DNA of 64,000 nucleotides from Kingdonia uniflora. Lineage: Eukaryota > Streptophyta > Magnoliopsida > Ranunculales > Circaeasteraceae. The translations under genes and the position numbers were made by a program. The notes below the pieces were generated by a model. The model was not told the DNA's origin. It worked only from the letters and a program-made list of their open reading frames with translations, and made no database searches. This document shows, piece by piece, positions 44,157-55,025 of the stretch (its first letter is position 1; every line of letters starts with the position of its first letter). Location of the stretch: positions 1,302,001-1,366,000 of the forward strand of contig JACGCM010000560.1 of NCBI GenBank assembly GCA_014058105.1. Direction: 5' to 3'.

Positions 44157-44270
44157 TATCTGCTTGCTTTAGAGCAGTTGTGTGAAACATCTTAAATAGA
44201 GCGACCTAGTGCGCGACTCGACCACTCCTTTCTAATCAATTATGATTTGCTGCTCTGTTTTAGTTTACAA
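44157..44270 (+). repeat. Probable end of the copia B 3' LTR
   Basis: The DNA on this side of E2 should continue the copia LTR interrupted at 22738. It ends in TTTACAACA near 44270, complementary to the TGTTG start. Inferred from position; no second copy is available for comparison. Confidence 0.5.
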
Positions 44271-44369
44271 CAATCAGTTCTCTAATTATCTCTTTTTGTT
44301 ATTGCACATTATTGGAAATGAGCTAAACCAATTTATTTACAATAAACTACTCATGATGGGAAAATAAGT

Positions 44370-44670
44370 AGTCAAAACGGTAGTTCTTCTGAGTTTTTGT
44401 ATAAGTTCTGGGACATTGTTTGGAAAATGAAGGTAACTTTTTTAATTTTATTTTTATTAGGAAAGTTATGTAGGGAAAAATCTAAACAAAGGTGGACATT
44501 GTACTGACAAATAGGCATGATATACTTTCTTCCCAATGTGTGAGGTAGAAGATGAAACCACCAAGCACATTTTTCTATTGTAAGAATGTCAAGGAGTTCT
44601 GGCATGTTTCCAACCACTCTCTTGACAACAGTAATTGAACTTACTCTGTAAGGAAAGGGTATGATTTCCC
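44370..44670 (+). pseudogene. LINE remnant (RT zinc-binding domain)
   Basis: Plus strand reads FWDIVWKMKV near 44405, then across frames a CxxC-like CEVEDETTKHIFL and CKNVKEFWHVSNHS near 44540-44610. This is the C-terminal zinc-binding domain of plant LINE reverse transcriptases (typically CPxC...E...HLLxxCxxxxxxW). Only this tip survives, and it is frame-broken. Confidence 0.65.
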
Positions 44671-45181
44671 TTTGGGGGGAAATTAGTGTTGCTACATATT
44701 TTATTTGGTCTAGCAGAAATAATCTTATTTTAATAATAAAAACCCTTACTTGAGCGAATCTATAAATAACACTGAAATTTACTTAATTGATGACATTTGT
44801 CACCCCCTTTGAACCTGCAATTTTATTTTTCTTATACCCCCTCCAATTTTAGAAGAATGACACCTTGTCTCAGTGGATAGGGGTGAAGAATTTTAGAAGA
44901 ATGACACCTTATTTTTATAGTTTAGATTTGTTATGGCATGTACTAAGATATTTTTGGAAGGGGTGAACAGTTGGAAACTTAATCAGTCAATAACTTGAGC
45001 AACGATTTCATACACACACATCTTTACTCCACCTGTCTTCTCTCCCTTGGTATTTTTGTAGGATATTTTGTATGACCTATAATTTAAACTACAAGAGAAA
45101 AGACGATAAAAGGTAACAAGTACAGTTTGTGATAGTATGTCTTAATCGTAAAACAAAACTAAAAGATGTCACACTTAAACT
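44671..45181. other. Non-coding stretch before the second hAT-like element
   Basis: AT-rich. 'agaattttagaagaatgacacctt' appears in two near copies around 44850 and 44888. It ends with the 8-bp CTTAAACT (45174-45181) that borders the hAT-like element. No gene seen. Confidence 0.45.
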
Positions 45182-45204
45182 TAGGGTTGTTCACGGGTCG
45201 GGTC

Positions 45205-45784
45205 TGTAATGGCCAAATTTTATAGCTCGATTCAATTAGGAATTAACTATCACACTAATGATCCTGTAATAATATGATAATGGAAAGCAAGAAATTAAAA
45301 TGTGTGTTTTTAGCGTGGAAAACCTCCGAATAGGTAAAAAAACCACGACCTAGTGTGGAAGATTTTTTTAAAGGTCTATTTATAGCTTTGAGTGGATATC
45401 TTTATTACAAGTGATCTCTAGAATATAGAAATGCCTTTGATTTCGTAAATAAAAAATTTGAGTAATTTTTTTGGTCCTTGTCTCTTCTGGAACTTCTTCT
45501 TTTTATAGGCTTTTACCACAGCTCTTTGTCGTGCTAAAGCACGTCTCCCGAATAATGTGGTTAGTGGCAGTTGACTGAATAACTGGCGAGTTCGTGGGAG
45601 ACAGGTGTCTTTGACTGAATAACATTTCCCAGGTTTAGCTCGATGTAGTTTCTTGTGTAGTTCGTGGGGTTGGTTAGAATGTTTAACTGGGATGTTGTGT
45701 GCTGACATTGTGTGAACCTGAGATGGAGGTAATTCGAACTGAGTGAGCTCAATTACGAGTGAGGTCGAAGAATAATCCCCTATA
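45205..45784 (-). repeat. 3' LTR of E4 (left copy)
   Basis: Begins TGTAATGGCC on the + strand and ends CCCCTATA (TACA in the right copy). It contains 41 bp absent from the right LTR between two copies of 'gactgaataac' (near 45575 and 45615). Confidence 0.95.
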
Positions 45785-45801
45785 ATCACCCCCTCATAAC
45801 T
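45785..45801 (-). other. Polypurine tract of E4
   Basis: Minus strand 'gttatgagggggtgat' abuts the 3' LTR, matching the E2 tract. Confidence 0.85.
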
Positions 45802-46082
45802 AAAATCACGGGTGGCTTTGGTTGGGAAAGAACATGTAGAAAATTGTATTCTCAAAATGGAGCAATGATGGCGTTTAACTGGGCAGAAGTTACGTGGTTT
45901 TGGGAAGTGATGGGTATTAAATGATGGTACGGATGTATGTGACGATTCGAGTTTGAATAGTCGCATCCGTAATTAATGACAACGCTTGGGAAAACGTATC
46001 TGCACAATAAAGTTAGGTTTATATAAAGAATACCTTTACCACCTTGTTTGGGTAAATTCTTGCATGCGTAATGCTCTATAAA

Positions 46083-46385
46083 ATGGTAAAAACACAGAGT
46101 ATGGTTCTTAAAGAGAGAATTACGTCTAAAGCTCAGCGGTTGAAGTTGAAGTACTTTGGTGATCATTCTCTGGAAATGGCGGTCCATGCGCCTGTTACTT
46201 CGACATATCGAGGCTTGTCGGGAGAGGAAGCGATTAAAGCTGAGGAAGATTTCTACTGTAAGTGGAGATTTCATGTCTTTGTCTTGACGGGCGAGGAACG
46301 TTGGGCCTGTCTCTGCACCCTTGCGGAAGACAGGGTTAGGGGTTCGTATGCAGGGAAAGGTGTATCTGCGGGGCAGATGCACTAA
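46083..46385 (+). CDS. Module A of E4 (about 100 aa, unknown)
   Basis: Start MVKTQSMVLKERITSKAQRL chosen at 46083; an in-frame ATG at 46071 adds four residues. Core LKYFGDHSLEMAVHAPVTST, GLSGEEAIKAEEDFYCKWRF, LTGEERWACLCTLAEDRVR. TATA-like 'tttatataaag' at 46018-46028. The ORF is intact. E2 has a decayed copy, and E3 has a related pair. Small soluble protein of unknown role. The downstream text (gattctaaggtcgggccct) is shared with E2 and may be its 3' UTR. Confidence 0.6.
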   Translation: MVKTQSMVLKERITSKAQRLKLKYFGDHSLEMAVHAPVTSTYRGLSGEEAIKAEEDFYCKWRFHVFVLTGEERWACLCTLAEDRVRGSYAGKGVSAGQMH

Positions 46386-47210
46386 TTTTCTATGGTGCCA
46401 GGGATTCTAAGGTCGGGCCCTCTTCATCCCTACCAACTCTACGGTGGTGGTGGTGGTTATAAAAGAGGCGGTGATGGCAGTGGAGGAGGAAAATAGGTAG
46501 GAAGATTTTGTTGAAGCATTTCCATTGTGGTTTTTGCTTTGGAGATCTTTCCATCTTGTTTTGCGGGAGCACACTGAGTCTATTGTTTTGTGAGGAGGGA
46601 TTTTCATTGGTTCCACTACTTTCTTCGCGTTAGGGTGAAACATCACTGAAGTAAGAAGAACTGGAAAAGTTGACGCCTTGTTGTGCCTGGTCGACCTGTA
46701 GCTTTGAACAAATAGGGAAAACTTATTATCTGTAAAGTACCTGAAGTTCGGTACCGAACGGATGACATGTTGTTGTATTCCTGTATAAAAACTTGTTATC
46801 TGTAAATCGTGTTATGAATAATATGAATAAAAATTGATTCTCACAAATTTTGTGTATAGAACCTTTCTTGATTCGATCTGAAACGCGTTAGTTAAATAAC
46901 ATTTTGATAAGTGTTGAAACAACGTTCAAACTGCAATGAATAAAAGATCTATGTTTTAACAAGAAATGAAATAAGAATTATAGATATATGTTAATTCGAG
47001 CTATTTTAAGGTCGATAGAGATACTACTCATAAGGTCGATTGTACTAACCAATGAATGTACTAATGAGAGGATAAGTTATAAGAAGTGAGTCCAAGATCT
47101 TAGGTTTCTGTTACACAATACTAGGTAACAACGGAGTGAGAGAAGGAAGTAATTAGGAAACCTTATAAATACTGATAGGATGACCTACAAAAGCTCAGGG
47201 AAAGGTTAGG

Positions 47211-47595
47211 ATGGTGCAGACTCGATCTCAGAGGATTCTTCATACTGCAGAAGGTCGACTAGCCATAAAAACTACCGAGGTGCGAGAGAGAATTTTAGGC
47301 CCGCTTGGCTATGATGGTGAGTTACCGATGAGGGTGTGCCAGCTCGATGGGTTAGATATCAGGAATAGAGAACTTGAGTGTGCTCGTTACTCACTCAAGT
47401 TCTGCAGAAGGTCGACTAGCCATAAAAACTACCGAGGTGCGAGAGAGAATTTTTGGCCCGCTTGGTTATGATGGTGAGTTACCGATGAGGGTGTGCCAGC
47501 TCGATGGGTTAGATATCAGGAATAGAGAACTTGAGTGTGCTCGTTACTTTTATGAGTCATTCTTTCGTGTATTCATGAGGGATTCTGCAGAATGA
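47211..47595 (+). pseudogene. Module B of E4, internally duplicated
   Basis: Starts MVQTRSQRILHTAEGRLAIK, then ERILGPLGYDGELPMRVCQL and DGLDIRNRELECARY. It then repeats from AEGRLAIK in a new frame (47374-47595) and ends YESFFRVFMRDSAE. The 157-bp direct duplication (47245-47401 and 47402-47558) frameshifts the first copy. Removing it would leave one frame like the E2 module B (MVWTRSERI...YECHFYEELF). TATA-like 'cttataaatac' lies at 47162-47172, about 45 bases upstream of the ATG. Confidence 0.65.
47245..47558. repeat. Near-perfect 157-bp tandem duplication in E4 module B
   Basis: 'ctgcagaaggtcgactagcc' starts at 47245 and 47402. About 146 bp per unit agree with only two differences seen. 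The junction holds 'cactcaagtt', the inverse complement of the nearby 'aacttgagtg'. Much younger than the element itself. Confidence 0.92.
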
Positions 47596-47969
47596 CAAAG
47601 GGTGGTGGGTCTAATTGCTAAAGTGGAGATCGATTTTAAAGATATGAGGACTGGTGAATGATGCATGTTGCTAAATTTTTCAAGATCGTGATGGATACAG
47701 TTTAGATATTATTATGAATAAGCTAAATGCGGGAATGTAACAGAAATAATACAAGTTAATTGGATCCTCAATAGGGGGATCTATTTTAAAATTGTTAAGT
47801 AGGCAATTTGAATAAATTTAAATACTTGTTTGATTTTGAAAATGACGTCAATCACTATAAGTATGATAAACAAGTTTTGTGAAACAAAAATACGTGAGTG
47901 CAGAAGCTTCTAGTTTTGTTTTGTATAGAAAATAATACAGAGCTCTGACATCTCACAGTGCAAATCATC

Positions 47970-48396
47970 ATGAGTGAGGGGACATTGAGAAAAGATATGG
48001 AAAGAGGGCAACAAAACACGTTAATAAATGAGGAGAGTTGTTATGATGGAAAGGTGGTTTCATCGAAAAGGTACAAGGCGTCTGATATAAAGAGTGGAAA
48101 GGACGCCTCGGCTCTGGAATCGAGGACAGTTTATGCGAGGGGCAATAAATGCCAGCGGCATGAGAGAAAAAAGATAAATAGTTCTTCTTTGTATCCAAAT
48201 AATTGTTTTACCACAAAAGACTTGGAGAGAAATCAGAGAGAAAGGCGAAAGATCAGGGGAATAAATTAAAAGTTTTCTGAAGACGATAAATGGTTAAAGA
48301 GGGCAAAAGGTTTAGGATCTCGTAGGTGGGAATACAGCAGTGTAGTGAGGAGAAAGCTTGACTCTTCAGTCGATTCACATCCGGATATCGAAGGTT
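47970..48396 (+). pseudogene. Basic first exon of the E4 reverse-strand gene
   Basis: Reads MSEGTLRKDMERGQQNTLIN, VVSSKRYKASDIKSGKDASA, LESRTVYARGNKCQRHERKK and NQRERRKIRGIN to a stop at 48267-48269. The coding-like text continues (KFSEDDKWLKRAKGLGSRRW) to a possible donor near 48396. E2 41242-40844 aligns. Strongly basic. An intron of about 180 bp would lead to the globular exon. Confidence 0.62.
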
Positions 48397-48602
48397 AGCA
48401 GAGATATGTATGCAATATACTTTGAAATTTTATAGTGTGAATATATGCGCTATGCGTAACTTTTTATCAGAGATATATGTTGAATATATAGATATATATA
48501 CGTATACACAGATGGAAGAATGATAAATACTTTAACATATATGTAGGCCGAGCGGGATAGGCATCTGTGTAGGTTGAAATAATCCTGTAGAGTCTGATTA
48601 AG

Positions 48603-49324
48603 ATGGGTAGGTCATCTGTTAATGAGGTTTCGACCTCTGGTAGGACGAACGAGTCTGATAGCGAATGAGAGGGAGGATTGGAACAATTTCTGGGTTTCCC
48701 TAGTCAGTTGGTGTCTTATCCTCCGGGTTCTGATGCTTTCAGAGAATTTTGTAAAGTTAAGGGGGTTATAGGAGGTAAGTGGAGTAAATATATAGAGTTT
48801 GCCAATAGGCAGTTTAGGGGTTGTACAGTAACGGAGGGGAGGAATATTTTTACCTTTTGGTAGAGTTGGAAGCAGAAAAATGAGATATGGGTATAGACGA
48901 ATCGATCTCATCAGAGTATTTCGATGGGGATATCCAGAGTGACCTTTCGGAGAGTTTTCTGTGTTACCTATCTCAATTAGAGTATGGGTTGTGCCTCCCC
49001 CTCACCATTTTGGCGAAGGCGATAATGAATGCAATTGGGGAATGTCCCGTTCAAATGAACGGGAATATGTAGGAGGTCATAACTGTATATGACCATCTGA
49101 ATGATAGGTGGGAAAGGGATATCAAAGTGAGAAGGATAACCCCTGAGAAGATTCGGCAGTTTTATGGGGTGAAGAGTTTTAAGGCCAGTGGGGGGTCGTA
49201 CTTCTGTGCGAACATTACTAGGCATCGTTTTTTTGATCAAAATTCAGCAGGTCGAACATGGAATGACAGCATCATATGAGTGAAGAGTAATTTATGGACC
49301 TCCGATTTAGATCTTTAAAGCAAA
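48603..49324 (+). pseudogene. Globular-domain exon of the E4 reverse-strand gene
   Basis: Start MGRSSVNEVSTSGR at 48603, just after an acceptor-like 'ctgtgtag'. Then FPSQLVSYPPGSDAFREFCK, VIGGKWSKYIEFANRQF, SSEYFDGDIQSDLSESFLCY, LSQLEYGLCLPLTILAKAIM, NAIGECPVQMNGNM, ITPEKIRQFYGVKSFKASGG, FCANITRHRFFDQNSAG and WNDSII. A donor (aaagtaagt) at 49325 and acceptor (ttgcag) at 49404 bound the next intron. Stops at 48666, near 48860 and near 49070. All four copies carry this domain. I cannot assign a function. Confidence 0.72.
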
Positions 49325-49404
49325 GTAAGTAAAAACATGCATAGATAGAATTATCATTAGTTGCCATGATAAGTATAGTTGATAGAAAAATGTGTTTATT
49401 GCAG

Positions 49405-50387
49405 GTGTAAAGTCTATAGTAGATAGGAAATAGTCTTTGTTAGACGAGGTCGCAGAAGAGGGGACTGAACTTGAACTGGTCTTGGGGAAACTCGGCCTTA
49501 GTAGAAAGAAGAGAGTCGAAAGTAAGTCGAAAAAGGTTACAAAGGCTTAGTCTGCAAGGTCGATGGCTGGCGTCAATGATGGAATGAGGCAAATAAGTGG
49601 GGATGAGGTCCTGGGTCAGGCAACTCAGCTCAACCGAACCTCAAGATGAGCAAGATAGCCCACAAGTTTCTGAAAAGGCAGATAAAAAAGGCTATGCCGG
49701 CCTCTGGTACCACAGTCAGTGGTGAGGTTGCACAAGGGAAAAGGAGGAGGGTTGAGCCTTTGGGGGGCTCAGGAGAGAAGGTCGCTGAGGTACGATCTGC
49801 TTCAGTGGACGACCTCAAAGAGGTTGAGGAAAGGGCTAAGATAGTGATTCTACAAGGGAAGGAAGATACGAGCCAGATGGTAAGTTTATATTATGAGATA
49901 GAAATGTTTAATATACTCGAGCTAGTAACTGAGCTCGATATGATTTTTGTAGGTTGCTCGCCTTGTTGAGGAGATTTGGCTCGACATAGAAGAATAGGAG
50001 TCCAAGCTAAAAAAGGCAAAGAGAGAACTGGAGAAAAACCTGGCTCGAGCCAAGACTGACGCTTTGAAAGAAGTCAAGCAACTGAAAGCCACTCATGCAG
50101 TGGCGATCAGCCAGTTACAGGTCGAGGCAAAGGCCAATTTAGATGAGACTGCTGAGAAGCATGATAGACTAGGTCATCATCTGATGTTGAAGGGCTACTC
50201 TCAGGAGAAGGTGGATGCTATTAAGGCTAACACCAATGTCGAGGAAGAAGAAGAGGAAACAGGATTACTTGGGGTTGTGGACGGTATGGATGGTGTCTCC
50301 CCTCAAACAGTACTTGATAACCAAGGGGACGATATGGAACTCCCTGAAGATGGGAGTGAGAAGGTAGGGCAGACATGTGTTTTCTGA
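49405..50387 (+). pseudogene. NLS-like and acidic exons of the E4 reverse-strand gene
   Basis: Reads SLLDEVAEEGTELELVLGKL, GLSRKKRVESKSKKVTK, then MSKIAHKFLKRQIKKAMPAS, EVAQGKRRRVEPLGG and DDLKEVEERAKIVILQGKED. An intron is visible at 49880-49952 (gtaagt...tttgtag). After it come LVEEIWLDIE, QLQVEAKANLDETAEKHDRL, GYSQEKVDAIKANTNVEEEE and VVDGMDGVSPQT to a stop near 50387. E2 39818-38730 and E1 7979-7500 match in order. The KRRRVEPL cluster looks like a nuclear localisation signal. Confidence 0.7.
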
Positions 50388-50474
50388 ATATTTGTAAGTT
50401 GTAAACTTTTGTGGAGGAAAGGAATTGCTGCATGTTGACTTTGTTTATAAATCTTTTGTAAGTAGTTAAAGAGA

Positions 50475-52087
50475 TGAGTCTCAGGATAAATGACTTAGAA
50501 TTTGGACTTGTCAAGGAAATAGAGACCTCAAAGGCCCTGTTGTTTGCACAAGCGGAGTTGCAGGTTAGATTTGAAATAGGTTGCTCAATCTTCGTGTTAT
50601 ACTATCGCTAAGTTAAGTAAATAGGATAGAAATGCATAGCAAAAATCCAACGTTATTAATATTAAGTAGGATATCGAAACTGTGTACCTTTTATGCCAAA
50701 AGTGTATTAGTGAAGTATTCACCTGAGAATGGTCCTTAAATGTTGTAATCTAAAAGTATTCGGGTACCAGATGCCTAGAACCCAAGTATTCTCTCAAAAT
50801 GTTATATGTGTTTGTAGAAATGATACTTTCTGAATCGAACTGTACTAAAACGTCGTTAAATGTCTCAGGTCGAATTGGATATATCTCGCGCACGTGAGGA
50901 TCACGCACTCATGTGTAATCAAAAATTTACAGAGCAGTTCGATAAGATGAAGGAGGCGAATGAGAACAAGGAGGATCAGTTCATAAAAGTATATTTCAGA
51001 CAAGAGAAGTTGAATCAGGTCATCTCTGATCTGACTCATCAGGTCGAGGAGAAAGATTCTGGGATTAAGAAGGGATTAGAGGAATGAGAAAAAAATTCAT
51101 TGGAAAAGATGACGAGTTGAGGTTAGCTCGAGAGAACCTATCGGCGTCGGAGGCTGCTGCTGAGCATTTGCAGACAGTCCTCCCTCCCAAAGATATGGAA
51201 TTCTGACAAATACAACGCAGGTGTGATGGCTTAAACAAGAGAGTCGCTCGACTTAAAGCTGAAAGGGATCATGTCATTGCTCGTGCCAAGAAGGCCGAGG
51301 CTAGAGAGTGCTCTGGGGGAAGTAGAAACGTGAATAAGGCTCCTCTAGTTCATGGGGATGTCGTTAGTCTCTCAGATCACATTAGAGAACTAGAAGGCAA
51401 TTTATCTCGAATTTAAGGGAATGTTCAGAGGGGAAATGCAGACATGAGGGAATGTCAGCATAAGCTGGATGCTGCTTTTATCAAGGAGAAAGTTTTGGAG
51501 GGGGAGATAAGAGCTAAGGATTCGCTACTGAAAAGAAAGGATGATTTATTGAAGGATCTGCCTACGAGAGAGGAGTTGGAAGCTGAAATTCGGATGTTTC
51601 GTGCTCGGGTAGAAGAATTACAAGCCACGAAATTGGCTGAGTTAGAGCAGTACATTGCCAAATTGAAAGAATACATCATTCGCCACGATAAGATTGATGA
51701 GGATATAAATGCTTGGAAGGATACTTATGTCAGTGCAAAGGCGCGTTACAAGAGGTTGAAGGCTAGGTTCGCAAAAGGGGTAATACCTGATGTGTCTCGA
51801 TCTAATTTGCTAATGGTGATTGTTGCATACTTTGTAGAGGAAGTAAAAAGGCTTGAGTTAGAACGAAATACCTTGCTCAAAACTCTGTTAGATAAGGGAT
51901 GCACCTGTGGAGCTGAGATAGATCGAGGCAACTGTTTGGGCATCATGGAGACCCAATTGAGCCCTCAAACTGCTGACTTAGTAGAACGAGGTAGGGCTGT
52001 TGTGGCCCACGAACTGAAAGATAGACCTCTTGATGATGTGGGGGAGAGCATTGCTGACACTCCATCGGTAGAAAAGAATCTTGGATA
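50475..52087 (+). pseudogene. Coiled-coil and C-terminal exons of the E4 reverse-strand gene
   Basis: 50475-50565 and 50860-51087 (HALMCNQKFTEQFDKMKEA) lead into a 214-aa open frame (51444-52088). That frame carries the helix KEKVLEGEIRAKDSLLKRKD, LPTREELEAEIRMFRARVEE and KRLELERNTLLKTLLDKGC, then the C-terminal block CTCGAEIDRGNCLGIM, ADLVERGRAVVAHELK and DVGESIADTPSVEKNLG with a stop at 52086-52088. Heptads run for most of its length. Between 51088 and 51443 there are three stops. The conserved Cys-rich C-terminus occurs in all related copies. Confidence 0.75.
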
Positions 52088-52239
52088 ATATGATTTTGAC
52101 CTAAAAATAAGTAAAAATGTTGCAGACACATTGTTGCAAATGAAAGCTAGTATGACCGTTGCTTTATCATGTATCTGGCAGGATCCTTGATATAAAACAA
52201 ATTTTTACATTCGTTCTAATCGTAGAAATGTAGAGGGGT

Positions 52240-52870
52240 TGCTAGACCAAGTATTAACCTTGACCCAGGCTTATAGAAATATCGCAGACATATTTAAAGA
52301 GATGAAAGCTAGTACGACCTTTGCCTTATATTATGCCTGGTTGTGTCTTTGATGTGAGGCAAACTTTTATACAGGTCACAATTGAAGAGCTATAGAGATT
52401 CAGCTGAACCAAGTTGTATGCTCGATCCAGCCTACCGTTGTAGACCAAACAAGTTGTAAAAGATAAAGACTAGTTTCACCTATGTCTTATCTCTTGCTCG
52501 GCTCTTTGAAGTTGAACAAGTTTTTACACTTGCCTTCCTCGCAGATATGTAGTGATTCAGCTGATCCAAGTTGTATGCTCGATCCAGCCTACTAGTGTAG
52601 ACCAAACAAGTTGTAAAAGATGAAGACTAGTATTACCTATATCTTATCTCTTACTTGGCTCTTTGAAGTTGGACAAGTTTATACGCTTGCCTCCCTCACC
52701 AATATGTAGTGATTCAGCTGAACCAAGTTGTATGCTCGATCCAGCCTACTGGTGTAGACTAAACAAGTTGTAAAAGATGAAGACTAGTATTACCTATGTC
52801 TTATTTCTTGCTTGGCTCTTTGAAGTTGGACAAATTTTTTTACTTGCCTCCCTCGCCGATATGTAGTGGC
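52240..52870. repeat. 157-bp tandem repeats between the E4 reverse-strand gene and pol
   Basis: 'gctgaaccaagttgtatgct' or variants start at 52403, 52560 and 52717, a 157-bp period. A more diverged unit precedes (about 52240) and a partial one follows. Unit words: 'gatccagcctac', 'aagttgtaaaagatgaagac', 'ttggctctttgaagttgga'. Confidence 0.88.
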
Positions 52871-53097
52871 AGAAGCTAACAAAGTTCCTCGATTGAACTT
52901 ATGGAATGCGAATTGCAAGCTAGTATTAACTATGCCTGAATCTGCAGAATGTGAATGACTATTTTGTAAGGAGATTGACACGATGTAAAAAAAAACTTTT
53001 CATTGATAAGTTCATAATTTATATTGGATGGAGATAAGAATCTCACTTTTGGAATTAATAACAAACAGCGACACATGGAAATGGAGTAGTGGGGTGA

Positions 53098-53939
53098 CTA
53101 ACGATAGTATCTCTTAAGTCGCCTAGTATTCCAAAGATTTAAAATAGGGATTCCCTCTTCTGTCATAAGATAGTATGATCCCAGGCCTGAGAGACCTGTG
53201 ATAATGAATGGACCCTCCCAATTATCGGCTAATTTTCCAGCGTGAGGCTCTTTGCGATGTTGGGGAATTTCTCGTATGACGAGATCTTTGATTTGGAAGG
53301 TGCAGCCCCAGACTCGAATATTGTAAGACCAGGCTAGCATATGATGGTATCGACCTAGGTTAGCGATGACGCATTCCCTAGTTTCATCAATCATATTAAG
53401 GTTGCAAGCCAATTCGAACTCATTTTCCACGTCAGTTAGCGTGCAATCCCGAACTGGATGATGGTATTCAAAAGGAATGACTGCCTCAGTGCCATAAGCA
53501 AGGAGGAATGGGGTACACCCCGTGGACTATCGGGGAGTAGTTCGATACGCTCACATGACGTGAGGTAGTTCGCGAACCCAATTGCCTTTTTTTGTGAGTG
53601 AAGCCATTTTTTGAGTCCATCCACGATGGTTTTGTTGGTGATTTCGGCTTGGCCATTGCCTTGAGGATAGTATGGATTTGATGGTGAATGGATGATATTG
53701 TGGTGATTTAGAAAGGTTACGACTTTTTCTCTCGCGAATTAGGGCCCGTTATCGATACAATTTAGGTGGGGGCACCCGAATCGAGTGATTATGGGGTTCC
53801 AGATAAAAGAGATGACCTCTTCTTCTCTGGTTCGACATAGTAGAATTGTTTATACCCATTTTGTAAAGTAATCGGTAGCTACGAGTAGGTGGCGATGATT
53901 ACCTGGAGAGCTAGGGAATTCGCCGATGAGGTCTAGTGC
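53098..53939 (-). pseudogene. Integrase core and C-terminus of E4
   Basis: Minus strand: LLVATDYFTKWV (first Asp, about 53885), IDNGP (second Asp, about 53755), YYPQGNGQAEITNKTIVDGL (Glu, about 53650), KKWLHSQKK, then a frameshift region (53624-53436) equivalent to WxxxLPxVxWAYRTTP text. The C-terminus runs ENEFELACNLNMIDETRE, YHHMLAWSYN, SGLGSYYLMTEEG and RRLKRYYR with a stop at 53100-53098. Stops near 53870 and 53750. All core acids are visible. Confidence 0.87.
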
Positions 53940-55025
53940 CTATCTTTTGAATGGCCAGAAAATCTTGCTTGCATGGAGCTCGAGTGCAGGGGCGCGTATC
54001 ATATTTCTATGCCTTTGGCAAGTGTCACATTTGTGGGAATGTTCCTCTGCTTGCTTGCGCATGTCAAGCCAGAATACTCCTTGAGTTATCGCTCTATTTG
54101 CTATTGACCTATCTGCGGCATGGGAGCCACAAGTTCCTTCGTATAATTCGTGAAGCAGCTCGTCTGCTTTTGATTTTGAGAGGTACTTGAGGTAAGGCCC
54201 TATAATGGATAGACGGTAAAGTATTCCGTTTTGAGTAATGTAATGTTTCGAGTTGTTGATCAGCTGTCTGCGTTCTTTCAGATCCATTGGAAGTGGTCCA
54301 TTGCGTTTGTTGTCGACACCGAGGTAATCTAAGAAAGGCTTTTGCCAATCGTCGTTTCCCCCTTTATCGCCCCCAGTGTTGATCATGCATACTGATATGT
54401 GATCAATGTTGGGGGCTAAAATTATTTCAATCTGGAGATATCGAGCTTCTGTACCCAAGACCCCGGCTAGATGCGCCAAGGAATGGGCGTATCTGTTCTC
54501 CCCTCGTGGAAGATATTCGAGAGTCACTTTCATAAACTTACTCATCATATCTGCAACGACGGTCGCGTATTCGATCATCTTCGTATTCTTCTTATACTGC
54601 TCGGAATAATGATGAACGCTGAGTAATAAATCTATGTAAACTGAGAGTTCGGGGACGTCGAACTCAAGAGTGAGGTCGAGTCCGTGAATGAGAGCTTCGT
54701 ATTCGGTGACATTATTTGAGGCCTCGAAGTTCAGGCAGATTGATTTCTCAATTCTGTCAATTGAAGGGGTAATCAAAACGATCCCAATTCCTGACCTTGC
54801 GGGTCTTGCAGATCCATCGGTGAGAAGTCTCCACCCTGACGTGGTGATCCAGCCACCTCGTTCGTCGAATGGCTTGGGAGGTAGATTTTCTGACGTACTT
54901 TCAGTAAGATCCGGATCGTGCTCCTCCCACTCAGGATCTTCGACTGGAAAATTTATGAAGAAATCGGTAACGGCCTGACCTTTCTCTGAGTGACGCTGTT
55001 TGAACTTTATATCATGTTCGCCCAA
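53940..55025 (-). CDS. RNase H 2 and integrase zinc finger of E4 (361-aa open frame)
   Basis: The longest open frame in the window. MGEHDIKFKQRHSEKGQ is the end of RNase H 1. RNase H 2 runs from about residue 60 to 195: GWRLLTDGSARPARSGIGIV with an acidic DGS, EASNNVTEYEALIHGLDL with the catalytic Glu, and HHYSEQYKKNTKMIEYA. The linker DKGGNDDWQKPFLDYLGV leads to the HHCC zinc finger (HELYEGTCGSH; CDTCQRHRN). It stops at WPFKR. It is part of a broken pol, so an independent protein is unlikely. A second RNase H is diagnostic of the Tat lineage. Confidence 0.85.
   Translation of the reverse strand: MGEHDIKFKQRHSEKGQAVTDFFINFPVEDPEWEEHDPDLTESTSENLPPKPFDERGGWITTSGWRLLTDGSARPARSGIGIVLITPSIDRIEKSICLNFEASNNVTEYEALIHGLDLTLEFDVPELSVYIDLLLSVHHYSEQYKKNTKMIEYATVVADMMSKFMKVTLEYLPRGENRYAHSLAHLAGVLGTEARYLQIEIILAPNIDHISVCMINTGGDKGGNDDWQKPFLDYLGVDNKRNGPLPMDLKERRQLINNSKHYITQNGILYRLSIIGPYLKYLSKSKADELLHELYEGTCGSHAADRSIANRAITQGVFWLDMRKQAEEHSHKCDTCQRHRNMIRAPALELHASKIFWPFKR

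Noticed and set aside
47371..47401. Hairpin as an intrinsic terminator or ncRNA
   Set aside because: The inverted repeat is explained by the duplication junction in module B, and E2 and E3 have no equivalent.
53940..55025. 361-codon open frame as a host gene
   Set aside because: It contains a second RNase H and the integrase zinc finger and is collinear with pol of E1 and E2. It is a surviving segment of retrotransposon pol.
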